The notes under the pieces are model-generated. The model had not been told where the DNA came from, did not search any database, and worked only from the letters and a program-made list of their open reading frames with translations. The position numbers and the translations under genes were made by a program. From contig NZ_JBNAIM010000002.1 in NCBI RefSeq assembly GCF_052048135.1, positions 62,001-126,000 on the forward strand: DNA of 64,000 nucleotides, given 5' to 3'. The DNA is from Pelagibacter sp052048135 (GTDB lineage: Bacteria; Pseudomonadota; Alphaproteobacteria; Pelagibacterales; Pelagibacteraceae). The first letter of the stretch is position 1; every line of letters begins with the position of its first letter. Shown here piece by piece: positions 8,970 through 17,809 of the stretch.

Positions 8970-9971
8970 TTAAAAACCAATAATTTCGTGAATTTTCTTC
9001 ACTTTTTTTGATGCTATTTTGTCTGCTTTTTCAAATCCATTCAAAAGTATTTCATCAAGATACTTTTCTTCAATTAAAAGCTTTTTAATTTCTTCTGATA
9101 TTGGAATTATTTTATCAACTAAAACTTGTGATAAATTATCTTTAAACTCTGAAAAATTTTTTCCTGAAAATTCATTAATTGATTTTTCTAAATTTGAATT
9201 TGTTAAACTTGCATAAATGCCAATCAAATTTTTAGCCTCAGGTCTTTTTTCTAAATCCATAATATTTGATGGTAATGGTAAAGGATCTGTTTTTGCTTTT
9301 TTAATTTTATTAACTATTTGATCTTTATCATCAGTTAAATTTATACGACTTAAATCTGAAGGATCTGATTTACTCATTTTTTTAGTACCATCTTTTAAAC
9401 TCATAATTCTTGAGAATTCTTTTTGAATTAAAGGTTCGGGTATCTTAAAAAAATCTTCAACTTTAAAATCATTATTAAATTTTTGAGCTATATCTCGACA
9501 AAGTTCTAAATGTTGTTTTTGATCGTCACCAACTGGCACATGCGTTGTATCATATAACAAAATATCAGCAGCCATTAGAACTGGATAAGAATAAAGTCCA
9601 ACACTTGCTTTCTCTTTATCTTTACCAGCCTTTTCTTTAAATTGTGTCATCCTATTTAACCATCCCATTCTCGCAACACAACTTAATATCCACGCTGTCT
9701 CAGAGTGAGCACTTACCTGTGATTGGTTAAAAATAATATTTTTTTTTGGATCAATACCACTTGCTACAAATGCAGCTACTGTCTCACGTATATTGTTTCT
9801 TAAATCCTTCGGATCTTGATTTACAGTAATAGCATGAAGATCTACAACGCAAAAAACACATTCATTTTCAGATTCATTATTCAATTTTACAAAGTTTTTT
9901 ATTGCACCTAAATAATTTCCCAAGTGAAGATTACCTGTTGGCTGGACACCTGAAAATATTTTTTTTCCCAT
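8970..9971 (-). CDS. trpS: Tryptophanyl-tRNA synthetase
   Basis: Class I aminoacyl-tRNA synthetase charging tRNA-Trp. The HIGH-type motif is PTGNLHLGNYLGA (11-23) and the KMSKS loop is at 198-202. The length of 333 is normal for bacterial TrpRS. The gene begins 3 bp after murJ ends, the same murJ-trpS pairing seen in many alphaproteobacteria, so the two are likely one transcript with nfuA downstream. Confidence 0.97.
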   Translation of the reverse strand: MGKKIFSGVQPTGNLHLGNYLGAIKNFVKLNNESENECVFCVVDLHAITVNQDPKDLRNNIRETVAAFVASGIDPKKNIIFNQSQVSAHSETAWILSCVARMGWLNRMTQFKEKAGKDKEKASVGLYSYPVLMAADILLYDTTHVPVGDDQKQHLELCRDIAQKFNNDFKVEDFFKIPEPLIQKEFSRIMSLKDGTKKMSKSDPSDLSRINLTDDKDQIVNKIKKAKTDPLPLPSNIMDLEKRPEAKNLIGIYASLTNSNLEKSINEFSGKNFSEFKDNLSQVLVDKIIPISEEIKKLLIEEKYLDEILLNGFEKADKIASKKVKKIHEIIGF

Positions 9972-9974
9972 AGT

Positions 9975-11504
9975 TTAATACTTTAAATTAATATCTTTAT
10001 ATTTGAAAGCTTTGATAAACAATGAAAATAATAAATAAAAAATAATACTCAAAAAAACTGACATTATTAAATAAATAGACTTGAGATTAAAATCGTATGC
10101 TAATTCATATTCAAAAAATGAAATAAGATATTTAAATAACATTCCCATAATAATTGAAGCTACAAATATTTTTATAAATTTTATAAAAAATATTCCATTA
10201 AAATTAAATAAATTCTTCTGATACAAAAAAATAAGCAGAGCTAATGCATTAAACCAAGAGGAAATTGTCGTTGCTATTGGAATAATTATAAAACCAATAT
10301 TTTTGAAATAATAGATACTAATAAGAATATTTAAAATTACAGCAATCAACGAAATATAAAAAGGAGTTTTAGTATCGTGATTTGCAAAAAAGAAAGTTGA
10401 AAAAACTTTTATAAATGCAAAAGCAGGCAAGCCAAGTCCAAAATAATAAAGCGCTTTTGAAGAATTTAAAACAGCAATTTCACTAAATGAACCATAACCA
10501 AATAGTGCTGAAATAATTTCTTCAGAACCAACGAACAAAGCAACGGCAGCTGGTAAGCTTAAAAAAATACTTAATTCCAAAGCCTTATTTTGAATTTGTA
10601 GGATCTTGCTCTTGTTTTTTAGATGAACGTATTTGGAAAGCTGAGGTAAAATAACAACACCAATGGCTATACCAGCGATAGCTAGGTTTATTTGATAGAT
10701 CCTATCAGCATAATATAGATAAGAAACAGCACTTGCTTGAAAAGAAGCAATTATAGTTCCTACCAAAATATTTATTTGGGTAACACCTGATGAAAAAATA
10801 CTTGGTAAAAGTTTTTTAAAGAAAAATTTAACTTTGCTGCTTATTGTAAATTTAAAATTTAATTTAATAACATAAAATTTTTTAACAAATTTATATAAAA
10901 AAATAAGTTGTAGAAATCCAGCAATTGATACACCATATGAAAGAAAATAAACCAGGTCATCATTTAGATATTTTCCAACCAACAAAATTCCTATTAAAAC
11001 TAAATTCAATATAATTGGTGCGGCAGAAGCTGCGGCAAATTTATTGTGCGAATTCAGAATTGCTGAGAAAAAAGAAGCTAAGCTAACGAACATTAAAAAT
11101 GGAAATGTTAATCTTGTTAGTTGAATTGCTAAATCAATTCTAGTTGGATCTTGAACAAAACCTGGTGCTATTAAACTCACAAATGTGGGCATAAAAATTT
11201 CAATTAACAAAACTAGAAAAAATAAACTTAAAAATAACAAATTAAAAATTTGATTTGCAAAAGTTTTTGATTTTGATTTATTTTTAACTAACTCTGATGT
11301 GTAACTCGGGACAAAAGCAGCATTAAATGTTCCCTCAGCAAATAATCTCCTAAAAGTATTTGGTATTCTAAAAGCAACAAAAAATGCATCCGCCAAAAAA
11401 CTTGTTCCAAGAAAGATAGCAATTAAAACATCTCTTAAATAGCCAAGTAATCTGCTAATTATAGTATAAAAACCAAAAGTCCCTGTTGACTTAATTAAAT
11501 TCAT
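9975..11504 (-). CDS. murJ: Lipid II flippase MurJ
   Basis: Integral inner-membrane protein of the MOP superfamily that moves lipid II across the membrane for peptidoglycan synthesis. The 509 residues are hydrophobic along the entire length, with about 14 membrane segments. The N-terminus GTFGFYTIISRLLGYLRD and the motif FAEGTFNAAFVPSY (about 55-68) are hallmarks of the MurJ/MviN family. It is divergent from maeB across a 50-bp gap, with both promoters expected there. Confidence 0.95.
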   Translation of the reverse strand: MNLIKSTGTFGFYTIISRLLGYLRDVLIAIFLGTSFLADAFFVAFRIPNTFRRLFAEGTFNAAFVPSYTSELVKNKSKSKTFANQIFNLLFLSLFFLVLLIEIFMPTFVSLIAPGFVQDPTRIDLAIQLTRLTFPFLMFVSLASFFSAILNSHNKFAAASAAPIILNLVLIGILLVGKYLNDDLVYFLSYGVSIAGFLQLIFLYKFVKKFYVIKLNFKFTISSKVKFFFKKLLPSIFSSGVTQINILVGTIIASFQASAVSYLYYADRIYQINLAIAGIAIGVVILPQLSKYVHLKNKSKILQIQNKALELSIFLSLPAAVALFVGSEEIISALFGYGSFSEIAVLNSSKALYYFGLGLPAFAFIKVFSTFFFANHDTKTPFYISLIAVILNILISIYYFKNIGFIIIPIATTISSWFNALALLIFLYQKNLFNFNGIFFIKFIKIFVASIIMGMLFKYLISFFEYELAYDFNLKSIYLIMSVFLSIIFYLLFSLFIKAFKYKDINLKY

Positions 11505-11554
11505 AAATCATATTAGTCTTAATTTTACCCCATTTGTACACCTAATTAACATAA

Positions 11555-13840
11555 ATGAAAAAAACAAAAATTGATCATTATACAGATAAGGAAGCTTTAG
11601 ATTTTCATAGTCATAAAAAACCTGGGAAGATTGAAATATCTTCTTCCAAAAATATGACAACAAAAAGGGATCTTGCTTTGGCATACTCTCCAGGTGTAGC
11701 TGCGCCTGTAAGAGCAATAAATGACAATCCTGAAGCTGCGTATGATTATACAAGTAAAGGAAATCTTGTTGCTGTCATAAGTAATGGATCAGCAATTTTA
11801 GGAATGGGAAACTTAGGTGCTTTAGCATCTAAACCTGTTATGGAGGGAAAAGCTGTTTTATTTAAAAGATTTGCAGACATTGACTCTATAGATCTCGAAA
11901 TTGATTCAGCTGATACAAATGAAATCATCAACAGTATTAAAAATTTCGCACCAAGTTTTGGAGGTATAAATCTTGAGGACATTGCTGCTCCAGATTGTTT
12001 TGTTATAGAGGAAAAGCTAAAAGAAATATTGGATATACCTGTTTTTCACGATGATCAACATGGAACAGCTATTATCACGACTGCTGCATTAATTAACGCA
12101 CTCGACATAAACAAAAAAAAAATTGATAAAGTCAAAATTGTTGTAAATGGTGCAGGAGCTTCTGCAATGGCATGTACTAATTTATTCAAAAAAAGTGGTG
12201 TACCACAAAAAAACATTACAATGGTTGATAGAACAGGTGTTATTTTTAGAGGAAGAGAAAATTTAAATCAGTGGAAATCAGGTCATGCTATTGAAACTAA
12301 AGATAGAACATTAGATGATGCCATTAAAGATGCAGATGTATTTTTAGGTTTATCGGCAAAAGGTGCTTTAACTAAAGAAATGGTAAAAAAAATGGCCAAA
12401 AACCCGATAATTTTTGCATGTGCAAATCCTGATCCAGAAATAACACCTGAGGAAATTGAGGAAGTAAGAAACGATGCAATTATCGCTACTGGAAGATCAG
12501 ATTATCCTAATCAAGTAAATAATCTTATTGGTTTTCCCTATATATTTAGAGGTGCATTAGATGTGAGATCAAAAACTATAAATGAAGAAATGAAAATTGC
12601 TGCTGCCCGAGCAATTGCTGACTTGGCAAAAGAAGATGTACCAGATGAAGTTGTTGCTGCAATGGGAGGTGAGAGACCCCACTACGGAAAAGAGTACATA
12701 ATTCCATCAACATTTGATCCAAGATTAATAAGTGTAATACCATCAGCTGTGGCTAAAGCTGCCATGGATACTGGTGTTGCAAGAAAAAAAATTGAAAATT
12801 TTGATATCTACAAAGATCAACTTAAACAAAGATTAGATCCTACAGTTACTATTATGCAAGGTGTGCATAGTTATATTAAGAAAAAACAAAAGAAAGTTGT
12901 TTTTGCAGATGGTGAAGATGAAAATACTCTTAAAGCAGCTATAGCTTTTAAAAATTCAAAACTTGGAATACCAATTTTAGTAGGAAAAGAAGAGCTAATA
13001 AAAAATCAAATAAAAAAAATTGGTTATAATGAAAATTTTGATATTGAAATAGTTAATTCAAAAGATACTTCAAAAAGAGAAAAATATGTAAAGTTTTTAT
13101 TCAAAAAACTTCAAAGAGAAAAAGGTATGTTAGAATGGGATTGTGACAGGTTAATAAGAAATGATAGAGTGATTTGGTCCTCTTGTATGGTTGCCTGTGG
13201 TGACGCTGATGCAATGGTTACGGGCAATACAAGGAGATACTCTGCATCTCTTGAAAAAATAACACAAGTTGTTGAACCAAGAGATGGTGAAATTATGTTT
13301 GGTTTAAACCTAATAGTTAATAGAGGTAAAACTATTTTTATTTGTGACACTTCCGTAATAGAATATCCAGACGCGAAACAATTAGTTGAAATGGCAAAAT
13401 CAGCGGCAAGAGTTGTTAGACTTTTTGGCTTTGATCCTAAGGTTGCTTTTTTATCTCACTCAACTTTTGGTCAACCAGCTACTGATAGAACAAAAAGACT
13501 TAGCGATGCAGTTGAAATACTTAAAAAAGAAAAAGTTAACTTTAAATTTGATGGAGAAATGCAGCCAGATGTGGCATTAGAGGAAATTTATAAAGAACTT
13601 TATCCTTTTTCTGAAATTGTTGGAAATTCAAATGTATTAATTATGCCAAGTCAACACAGTGCAGCAATTTCATATAAAATGATCAAATCCATGAGTAGAG
13701 CAAAAGTTATAGGACCATTGTTGATTGGTTTAGGATTGCCTATTGAGATTGCACCTTTAAGAACCTCAACATCTGAAATTATTAATTTAGCTTCAATCGC
13801 AGCTTATTCAGCAGATGTAATTGATTATAAAAAAAATTAA
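11555..13840 (+). CDS. maeB: NADP-type malic enzyme with C-terminal phosphotransacetylase-like domain
   Basis: Converts malate to pyruvate and CO2 with reduction of NAD(P). Residues 1 to about 430 form the malic enzyme part, with AYSPGVAAPV, HDDQHGTAI and the nucleotide-binding VVNGAGASAMAC. Residues from about 435 to 761 form a phosphotransacetylase-like domain, usually regulatory and not catalytic in MaeB. Full length of 761 matches the MaeB/TME class. It converges on dolP and shares a 4-bp TTAA in which both stop codons are read. Confidence 0.95.
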   Translation: MKKTKIDHYTDKEALDFHSHKKPGKIEISSSKNMTTKRDLALAYSPGVAAPVRAINDNPEAAYDYTSKGNLVAVISNGSAILGMGNLGALASKPVMEGKAVLFKRFADIDSIDLEIDSADTNEIINSIKNFAPSFGGINLEDIAAPDCFVIEEKLKEILDIPVFHDDQHGTAIITTAALINALDINKKKIDKVKIVVNGAGASAMACTNLFKKSGVPQKNITMVDRTGVIFRGRENLNQWKSGHAIETKDRTLDDAIKDADVFLGLSAKGALTKEMVKKMAKNPIIFACANPDPEITPEEIEEVRNDAIIATGRSDYPNQVNNLIGFPYIFRGALDVRSKTINEEMKIAAARAIADLAKEDVPDEVVAAMGGERPHYGKEYIIPSTFDPRLISVIPSAVAKAAMDTGVARKKIENFDIYKDQLKQRLDPTVTIMQGVHSYIKKKQKKVVFADGEDENTLKAAIAFKNSKLGIPILVGKEELIKNQIKKIGYNENFDIEIVNSKDTSKREKYVKFLFKKLQREKGMLEWDCDRLIRNDRVIWSSCMVACGDADAMVTGNTRRYSASLEKITQVVEPRDGEIMFGLNLIVNRGKTIFICDTSVIEYPDAKQLVEMAKSAARVVRLFGFDPKVAFLSHSTFGQPATDRTKRLSDAVEILKKEKVNFKFDGEMQPDVALEEIYKELYPFSEIVGNSNVLIMPSQHSAAISYKMIKSMSRAKVIGPLLIGLGLPIEIAPLRTSTSEIINLASIAAYSADVIDYKKN

Positions 13841-14430
13841 TTTTTTTGTATTCTTAAATTATCAACAAGTAAAATACTAGCTATGACATCCTCAACATCT
13901 AAAATTTCCTTAGCTTCAGATATCACTAAATTCTTTTCTTCATCAGTTAAAGCTATTCCATATATATAAATTTTCTTTTTATAAGTATCTATTTGATAAT
14001 TTGTAGCTTTTATATTTTTATTTAAGATCATAGCAGTTCTTAATTGAGAAGTGATTAATAAATCTTTAGTAGATTGTTTCAGATTAAATTCTTCTTTTAT
14101 TTTAATATCATTTCTAACTGATCTAACACCCTCTGTTTCCCAAGCTATTTTTGTTAATTTTAATTTTTCTTCTGGCTCATCAACCTTGCCTGTTAAAAAA
14201 ACTCTACCGTCTAAAACTTTAGATTTAACTTTTAAAAGATAATTTTTATTTTCAATAAGAATTCTTGCAGATAGATTTTTTTGCATTAATGAATCATCTA
14301 TTTGTGTACCTAAGGATCTAGGATCAATTGCAACACTTACACCAGTTCCAAAAATCCCAGATGATGAAACTCCAACACATCCATTTAAAAATAGACTTAC
14401 AATAATTATTATAAATAATTTATTTTTCAT
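13837..14430 (-). CDS. dolP: Dual BON-domain outer-membrane lipoprotein, DolP-like
   Basis: Small lipoprotein implicated in outer-membrane integrity in E. coli (DolP/YraP). The signal peptide ends in a lipobox LNGC with Cys18. The segment DPRSLGTQIDD matches the E. coli DolP start, and two BON domains follow (about 50-115 and 125-197). The gene overlaps the 3' end of rsmI by 11 bp, with lpoA on the other side of rsmI. The same three genes are neighbours in E. coli, which supports the name beyond the BON domains alone. Confidence 0.86.
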   Translation of the reverse strand: MKNKLFIIIIVSLFLNGCVGVSSSGIFGTGVSVAIDPRSLGTQIDDSLMQKNLSARILIENKNYLLKVKSKVLDGRVFLTGKVDEPEEKLKLTKIAWETEGVRSVRNDIKIKEEFNLKQSTKDLLITSQLRTAMILNKNIKATNYQIDTYKKKIYIYGIALTDEEKNLVISEAKEILDVEDVIASILLVDNLRIQKN

Positions 14431-15283
14431 TTTTAATTTTTAAACAATAATCATAAATAATTTTTTTTGAAATTTTACTTTTTTGATTTAAAAAATTTGA
14501 TATTTCTTTAATGCTAATTTTATTTATCATTTTTCTAACAAATCTTTTATCTGATTCACTTAAAATATTGGAGTTTTTTCTTTGATCAGTTTTTTCTGAA
14601 ATAACAATAGTTAATTCCCCTTTTAAATTATGCTTAAATAATTCTAATTTGTTAACTTCAGATCTTAAATATTCTTCAAAAAATTTTGTCATTTCTCTAC
14701 AAATAAGTATCTTTCTTCCTGCAAAATTTTTTTTAATTAATAGGATCAATTTGTTAATTTTCTTAGGAGAAATAAAAAAAACTATTGAACAATCAATTTT
14801 AGATAATGCGTCTAAATCATCTATTAAAACTTTATTTTTTTCTGGAAAAAAACCATAAAAGAAAAATTTTTCAGAAAAGCCTGAAATTGCTACAGCAGAT
14901 GTAACAGCGGATGGACCCGGTAATGGTATAATTTCAATATCATTTTTTATACATTCCCTAATTAAAATTGCCCCTGGATCGGATACACTTGGAGTGCCAG
15001 CATCAGATATTAAAGAAACATAATAACCCTCATTAATTAATTTAATAATCTTAGATAAATTTTTCTTTTCATTAAACTTGTGATTTGAGATTAAATTTGA
15101 TTGAACTTGGTATTTATCTAATAAATTTCTAGATACTCTGGTATCTTCACACAAAATATAATCTGATTTTCTTAGTGTCTCCACTGCTCTAAAGCTAATA
15201 TCACTTAAATTGCCGATCGGTGTTGATACAATATAAAGGTTTTTTTTTTTATCTGTATTTAAACATTTTGATTTTACAATCAT
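14420..15283 (-). CDS. rsmI: 16S rRNA (cytidine1402-2'-O)-methyltransferase
   Basis: SAM-dependent 2'-O-methylation of C1402 in the ribosomal P site. The 287 residues contain the expected tetrapyrrole-methylase-fold motifs STPIGNLSDISFRAVETL, LCEDTRVSRNLLDKY, ISDAGTPSVSDPG and PLPGPSAVTSAVAISGF. It is divergent from the LpoA-like gene across 32 bp and runs into dolP with an 11-bp overlap. Confidence 0.95.
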   Translation of the reverse strand: MIVKSKCLNTDKKKNLYIVSTPIGNLSDISFRAVETLRKSDYILCEDTRVSRNLLDKYQVQSNLISNHKFNEKKNLSKIIKLINEGYYVSLISDAGTPSVSDPGAILIRECIKNDIEIIPLPGPSAVTSAVAISGFSEKFFFYGFFPEKNKVLIDDLDALSKIDCSIVFFISPKKINKLILLIKKNFAGRKILICREMTKFFEEYLRSEVNKLELFKHNLKGELTIVISEKTDQRKNSNILSESDKRFVRKMINKISIKEISNFLNQKSKISKKIIYDYCLKIKNEK

Positions 15284-15315
15284 ATTTATTATTGAAATAA
15301 TATAATATCACTAAA

Positions 15316-16470
15316 ATGTATAAATTTTTTAAAATTATTTTATTAACAATAATTATAGGTCTATCTAATAATCAACATGCATTTGCAGATAATGAAAAAA
15401 TTAAGATTGGTCTATTAATACCTTTATCTGGTGAATATAAGGAATTAGGACAATTAATAATCAAATCAACTAGAATGGCTTTAGATGATATTGGTACAAA
15501 TGAAATTGAAATTTATCCCAGAAATACAAATATAGATCCAAATATAGCTCTACAATCTGCTCTAGAGCTTAAAAAAGAAGGTGTAAAAATTTTTATAGGT
15601 CCTATTTTTTTTAAAAGTTTACTCTATTTAGATGAAGTTGAAGATGTGGTTTTTTTATCTTTAACAAATAAAACTAAAGATCTTCCAAACAATGTAATTA
15701 GTAGTGGTGTAAATTCATTATCGCAAATAAATACAATAAAAAAATTTTTAGAACTAAATGAAAAAAAAAAAACTATTTTTCTAACACCAGATCTTGATTA
15801 TAAAGATGAAATAAAAAGAGCTATAAAAGATTCAAAACTTAAAGTTTATAAACACTTCGTATATGATACTGAGCCAACCATACTCACTAACCAAATTGAA
15901 GAGATTACAAACTATAAAATTCGTAAACAAAATTTGGCTGATGAAATTTATAGAGTTGAAAATTCTGATCTTCCGGATAAAGAAAAGCAACTTGAAAAAC
16001 TTAAAAAAAGATACACGATTGGGAATGTGAATTTTGACTCTGTAATTATATCAGACTTTGATGAAAGTCTAAAAAGTGTAATTACATCGCTATTATACAC
16101 AGATGTATCACCAAGAAAAAAATTGTTTATTACTTTTAATCAATGGTTTGATGAAAGTTTATTTCAGGAAGTAAATATTCAACCATTATATTATCCATCA
16201 ATAAATAAAGAAAATTTAGAAAATTTTAATAAAAAATTTGAAAAAAAATTTAATGAAAAACCTAATCACCTAAGTCTACTAAGTTATGATTTGTTGGGTC
16301 TAATATATTATTTATCATTTCAAAATGATTTATCGAACATAAATGACTTATTTAAGAAAAAAAACTCTTTTAAAGGAAAAATTGGTATTTTTGATATTAA
16401 GAATAACAAAATTAATCATAGATTAAATTTTTATGAAATTGATGAGGGAAAAATTAAAGAAATTTTCTGA
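15316..16470 (+). CDS. LpoA-like penicillin-binding protein activator (periplasmic binding fold)
   Basis: Exported protein with a signal peptide cleaved after about residue 24 (AFA|D), then a type I periplasmic-binding-protein fold starting IKIGLLIPLSGEYKELGQ. There is no lipobox, unlike E. coli LpoA, and the TPR half of LpoA is missing, as in alphaproteobacterial relatives. Its position back-to-back with rsmI matches the E. coli yraL-lpoA order and favours a role in peptidoglycan synthase activation over amino-acid transport. An ABC solute-binding role remains possible, but no transporter genes are nearby. The 3' end overlaps rdgB by 17 bp. Confidence 0.75.
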   Translation: MYKFFKIILLTIIIGLSNNQHAFADNEKIKIGLLIPLSGEYKELGQLIIKSTRMALDDIGTNEIEIYPRNTNIDPNIALQSALELKKEGVKIFIGPIFFKSLLYLDEVEDVVFLSLTNKTKDLPNNVISSGVNSLSQINTIKKFLELNEKKKTIFLTPDLDYKDEIKRAIKDSKLKVYKHFVYDTEPTILTNQIEEITNYKIRKQNLADEIYRVENSDLPDKEKQLEKLKKRYTIGNVNFDSVIISDFDESLKSVITSLLYTDVSPRKKLFITFNQWFDESLFQEVNIQPLYYPSINKENLENFNKKFEKKFNEKPNHLSLLSYDLLGLIYYLSFQNDLSNINDLFKKKNSFKGKIGIFDIKNNKINHRLNFYEIDEGKIKEIF

Positions 16471-17056
16471 TTTTTTTAAAAGCTTGATACCTATGGTCTA
16501 ACTTATATTTTTGTGATGGTTTCATTTGTCCAAAAGTTCTTTTTTTTTTTAAAGGTATAAAAATTGGATCGTAACCAAATCCATTCTTTCCTTTTGGCTT
16601 ATGTGATATATACCCTTCTACTTTTCCTAAAACACAAGCAATTTTTTTATTAAAATATGAAATTGATAAAGCACAAACAAATCTGGCTCGGATTTTTCTC
16701 TTTTTCCAATTTTTATCTTTTTTATTTAACTCTCTATAAACTCTCTTTATTGCTTTGCTAAAATCACCATGCTTTCCTCCCCATCTTGCAGAATAAATTC
16801 CAGGTTTCTTATTTAAAAAATCTATCTCTAGACCAGAGTCATCTGCCAAACACATCAATCCTGATTTTTTCGAAAAATACTTAGATTTAATTAAAGAATT
16901 TTTCTCAAATGTTTTTCCATTTTCAGTTGGACTTTTAAGATTAAATTCAGTTGTAGAATAAATCTTGATACTTTTTGGTAATAAAGCCTTGATTTCACCT
17001 AATTTACCTTTGTTGTTTGTTCCAATAAGTAATTTATTATTTTTTTGCTTAGACAT
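16454..17056 (-). CDS. rdgB: dITP/XTP pyrophosphatase (Ham1/RdgB family)
   Basis: House-cleaning enzyme that hydrolyses non-canonical purine triphosphates to monophosphates. The substrate-binding start LLIGTNNKGKLGEIKALL, the metal site LADDSGLEID and the PGIYSARWGG motif are clear, as is GFGYDPIF. Length 200 is standard. It is divergent from grpE with only 36 bp between them, and tail-to-tail with the LpoA-like gene. Confidence 0.95.
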   Translation of the reverse strand: MSKQKNNKLLIGTNNKGKLGEIKALLPKSIKIYSTTEFNLKSPTENGKTFEKNSLIKSKYFSKKSGLMCLADDSGLEIDFLNKKPGIYSARWGGKHGDFSKAIKRVYRELNKKDKNWKKRKIRARFVCALSISYFNKKIACVLGKVEGYISHKPKGKNGFGYDPIFIPLKKKRTFGQMKPSQKYKLDHRYQAFKKIRKFL

Positions 17057-17092
17057 CTAGAAATTATCAAAATCCTTACCATATAAGCTCTT

Positions 17093-17746
17093 ATGGAAAA
17101 AGAAGAAAACCAAAAAAATACTTATAAAGAACAAAATCAAGATACGGTTGAAGAATCTGTTAAAAATGAAGAAAATTTAAACTCCAAAAATAAAAAAGAA
17201 ACGGGCCAGGAATCTAAAGAAGAAATTAAAGAACCAACTCCAGAAGAAAAAGTTAATGAACTTGAAGATAAACTTACAAGAACTTTTGCTGAAATGGAAA
17301 ATCAAAGAAGAAGATTTGAAAAAGAAAAAGAGGATGCTTTTGAATATGGTGGTTATAGCTTTGCAAAAGAAGCCCTTAATTTAATCGATAACCTCGATCG
17401 TTCTAAACAAGTTCTGGAAAGTGATGACGAGCTAAAAGAAACAAAAGCTTTAAAAAAAACTCTAGAACATTTAGACATTATTAAAAAAGATTTAATTTCA
17501 ATATTTGAAAAAAATAATATCAAACAAATTGATAGTCTTAACAAAAAACTTGATCCAAATTTTCACCAAGCAATGATGGAAATAGAAGATGATACAAAAG
17601 AGCCTGGAACTATTATTCAAGAAATTCAAAAAGGTTTTACTATTAAAGATAGACTTCTAAGACCCTCATTGGTTGGAGTATCAAAAAATGTTGCAAAAAA
17701 AGATGAAAAAACGAAAGAAAATAAGGAAAAATTAGAAAATAAATAA
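17093..17746 (+). CDS. grpE: GrpE nucleotide exchange factor
   Basis: Dimeric exchange factor that releases ADP from DnaK. The first 65 residues are highly charged and low-complexity (Glu, Lys, Asn). A long coiled-coil helix follows (about 65-135, EKVNELEDKLTRTFAEMEN), and the C-terminal beta domain ends near 195 with GFTIKDRLLRPSLVGVSK. The charged N-terminal tail is longer than usual. It leads directly into dnaK, which has its own heat-shock-type promoter. Confidence 0.95.
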   Translation: MEKEENQKNTYKEQNQDTVEESVKNEENLNSKNKKETGQESKEEIKEPTPEEKVNELEDKLTRTFAEMENQRRRFEKEKEDAFEYGGYSFAKEALNLIDNLDRSKQVLESDDELKETKALKKTLEHLDIIKKDLISIFEKNNIKQIDSLNKKLDPNFHQAMMEIEDDTKEPGTIIQEIQKGFTIKDRLLRPSLVGVSKNVAKKDEKTKENKEKLENK

Positions 17747-17758
17747 TTATAGGATCAA

Positions 17759-17789
17759 CTTGTAGTTTCACATTTAAACCCTATATGAC
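17759..17789 (+). promoter_or_regulatory. Sigma-32 (RpoH)-type promoter of dnaK
   Basis: CTTG at 17759-17762 is followed by a 17-bp spacer and CCTATATGAC at 17780-17789. This matches the alphaproteobacterial RpoH pattern CTTG-N17/18-CYTATNTNNG at every fixed base except the last G. It lies in the 63-bp gap between grpE and dnaK, about 20 bp upstream of the dnaK start. No CIRCE inverted repeat is present, so sigma-32 control is the more likely mode. Confidence 0.72.
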
Positions 17790-17790
17790 C

Positions 17791-17798
17791 AAGGAGAG
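17791..17798 (+). promoter_or_regulatory. Strong Shine-Dalgarno of dnaK
   Basis: AAGGAGAG, 11 bp before the ATG at 17810, is one of the few consensus ribosome binding sites in the window. Most genes here lack one. It fixes the dnaK start and fits high expression. Confidence 0.8.
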
Positions 17799-17809
17799 AA
17801 ATTAATATT

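Noticed and set aside
11508..11982. Two minus-strand ORFs over the start of maeB
   Set aside because: Both overlap conserved MaeB coding sequence and show no independent features.
17747..17809. CIRCE/HrcA operator upstream of dnaK
   Set aside because: No TTAGCACTC-N9-GAGTGCTAA repeat is present. A sigma-32-type promoter fits instead.
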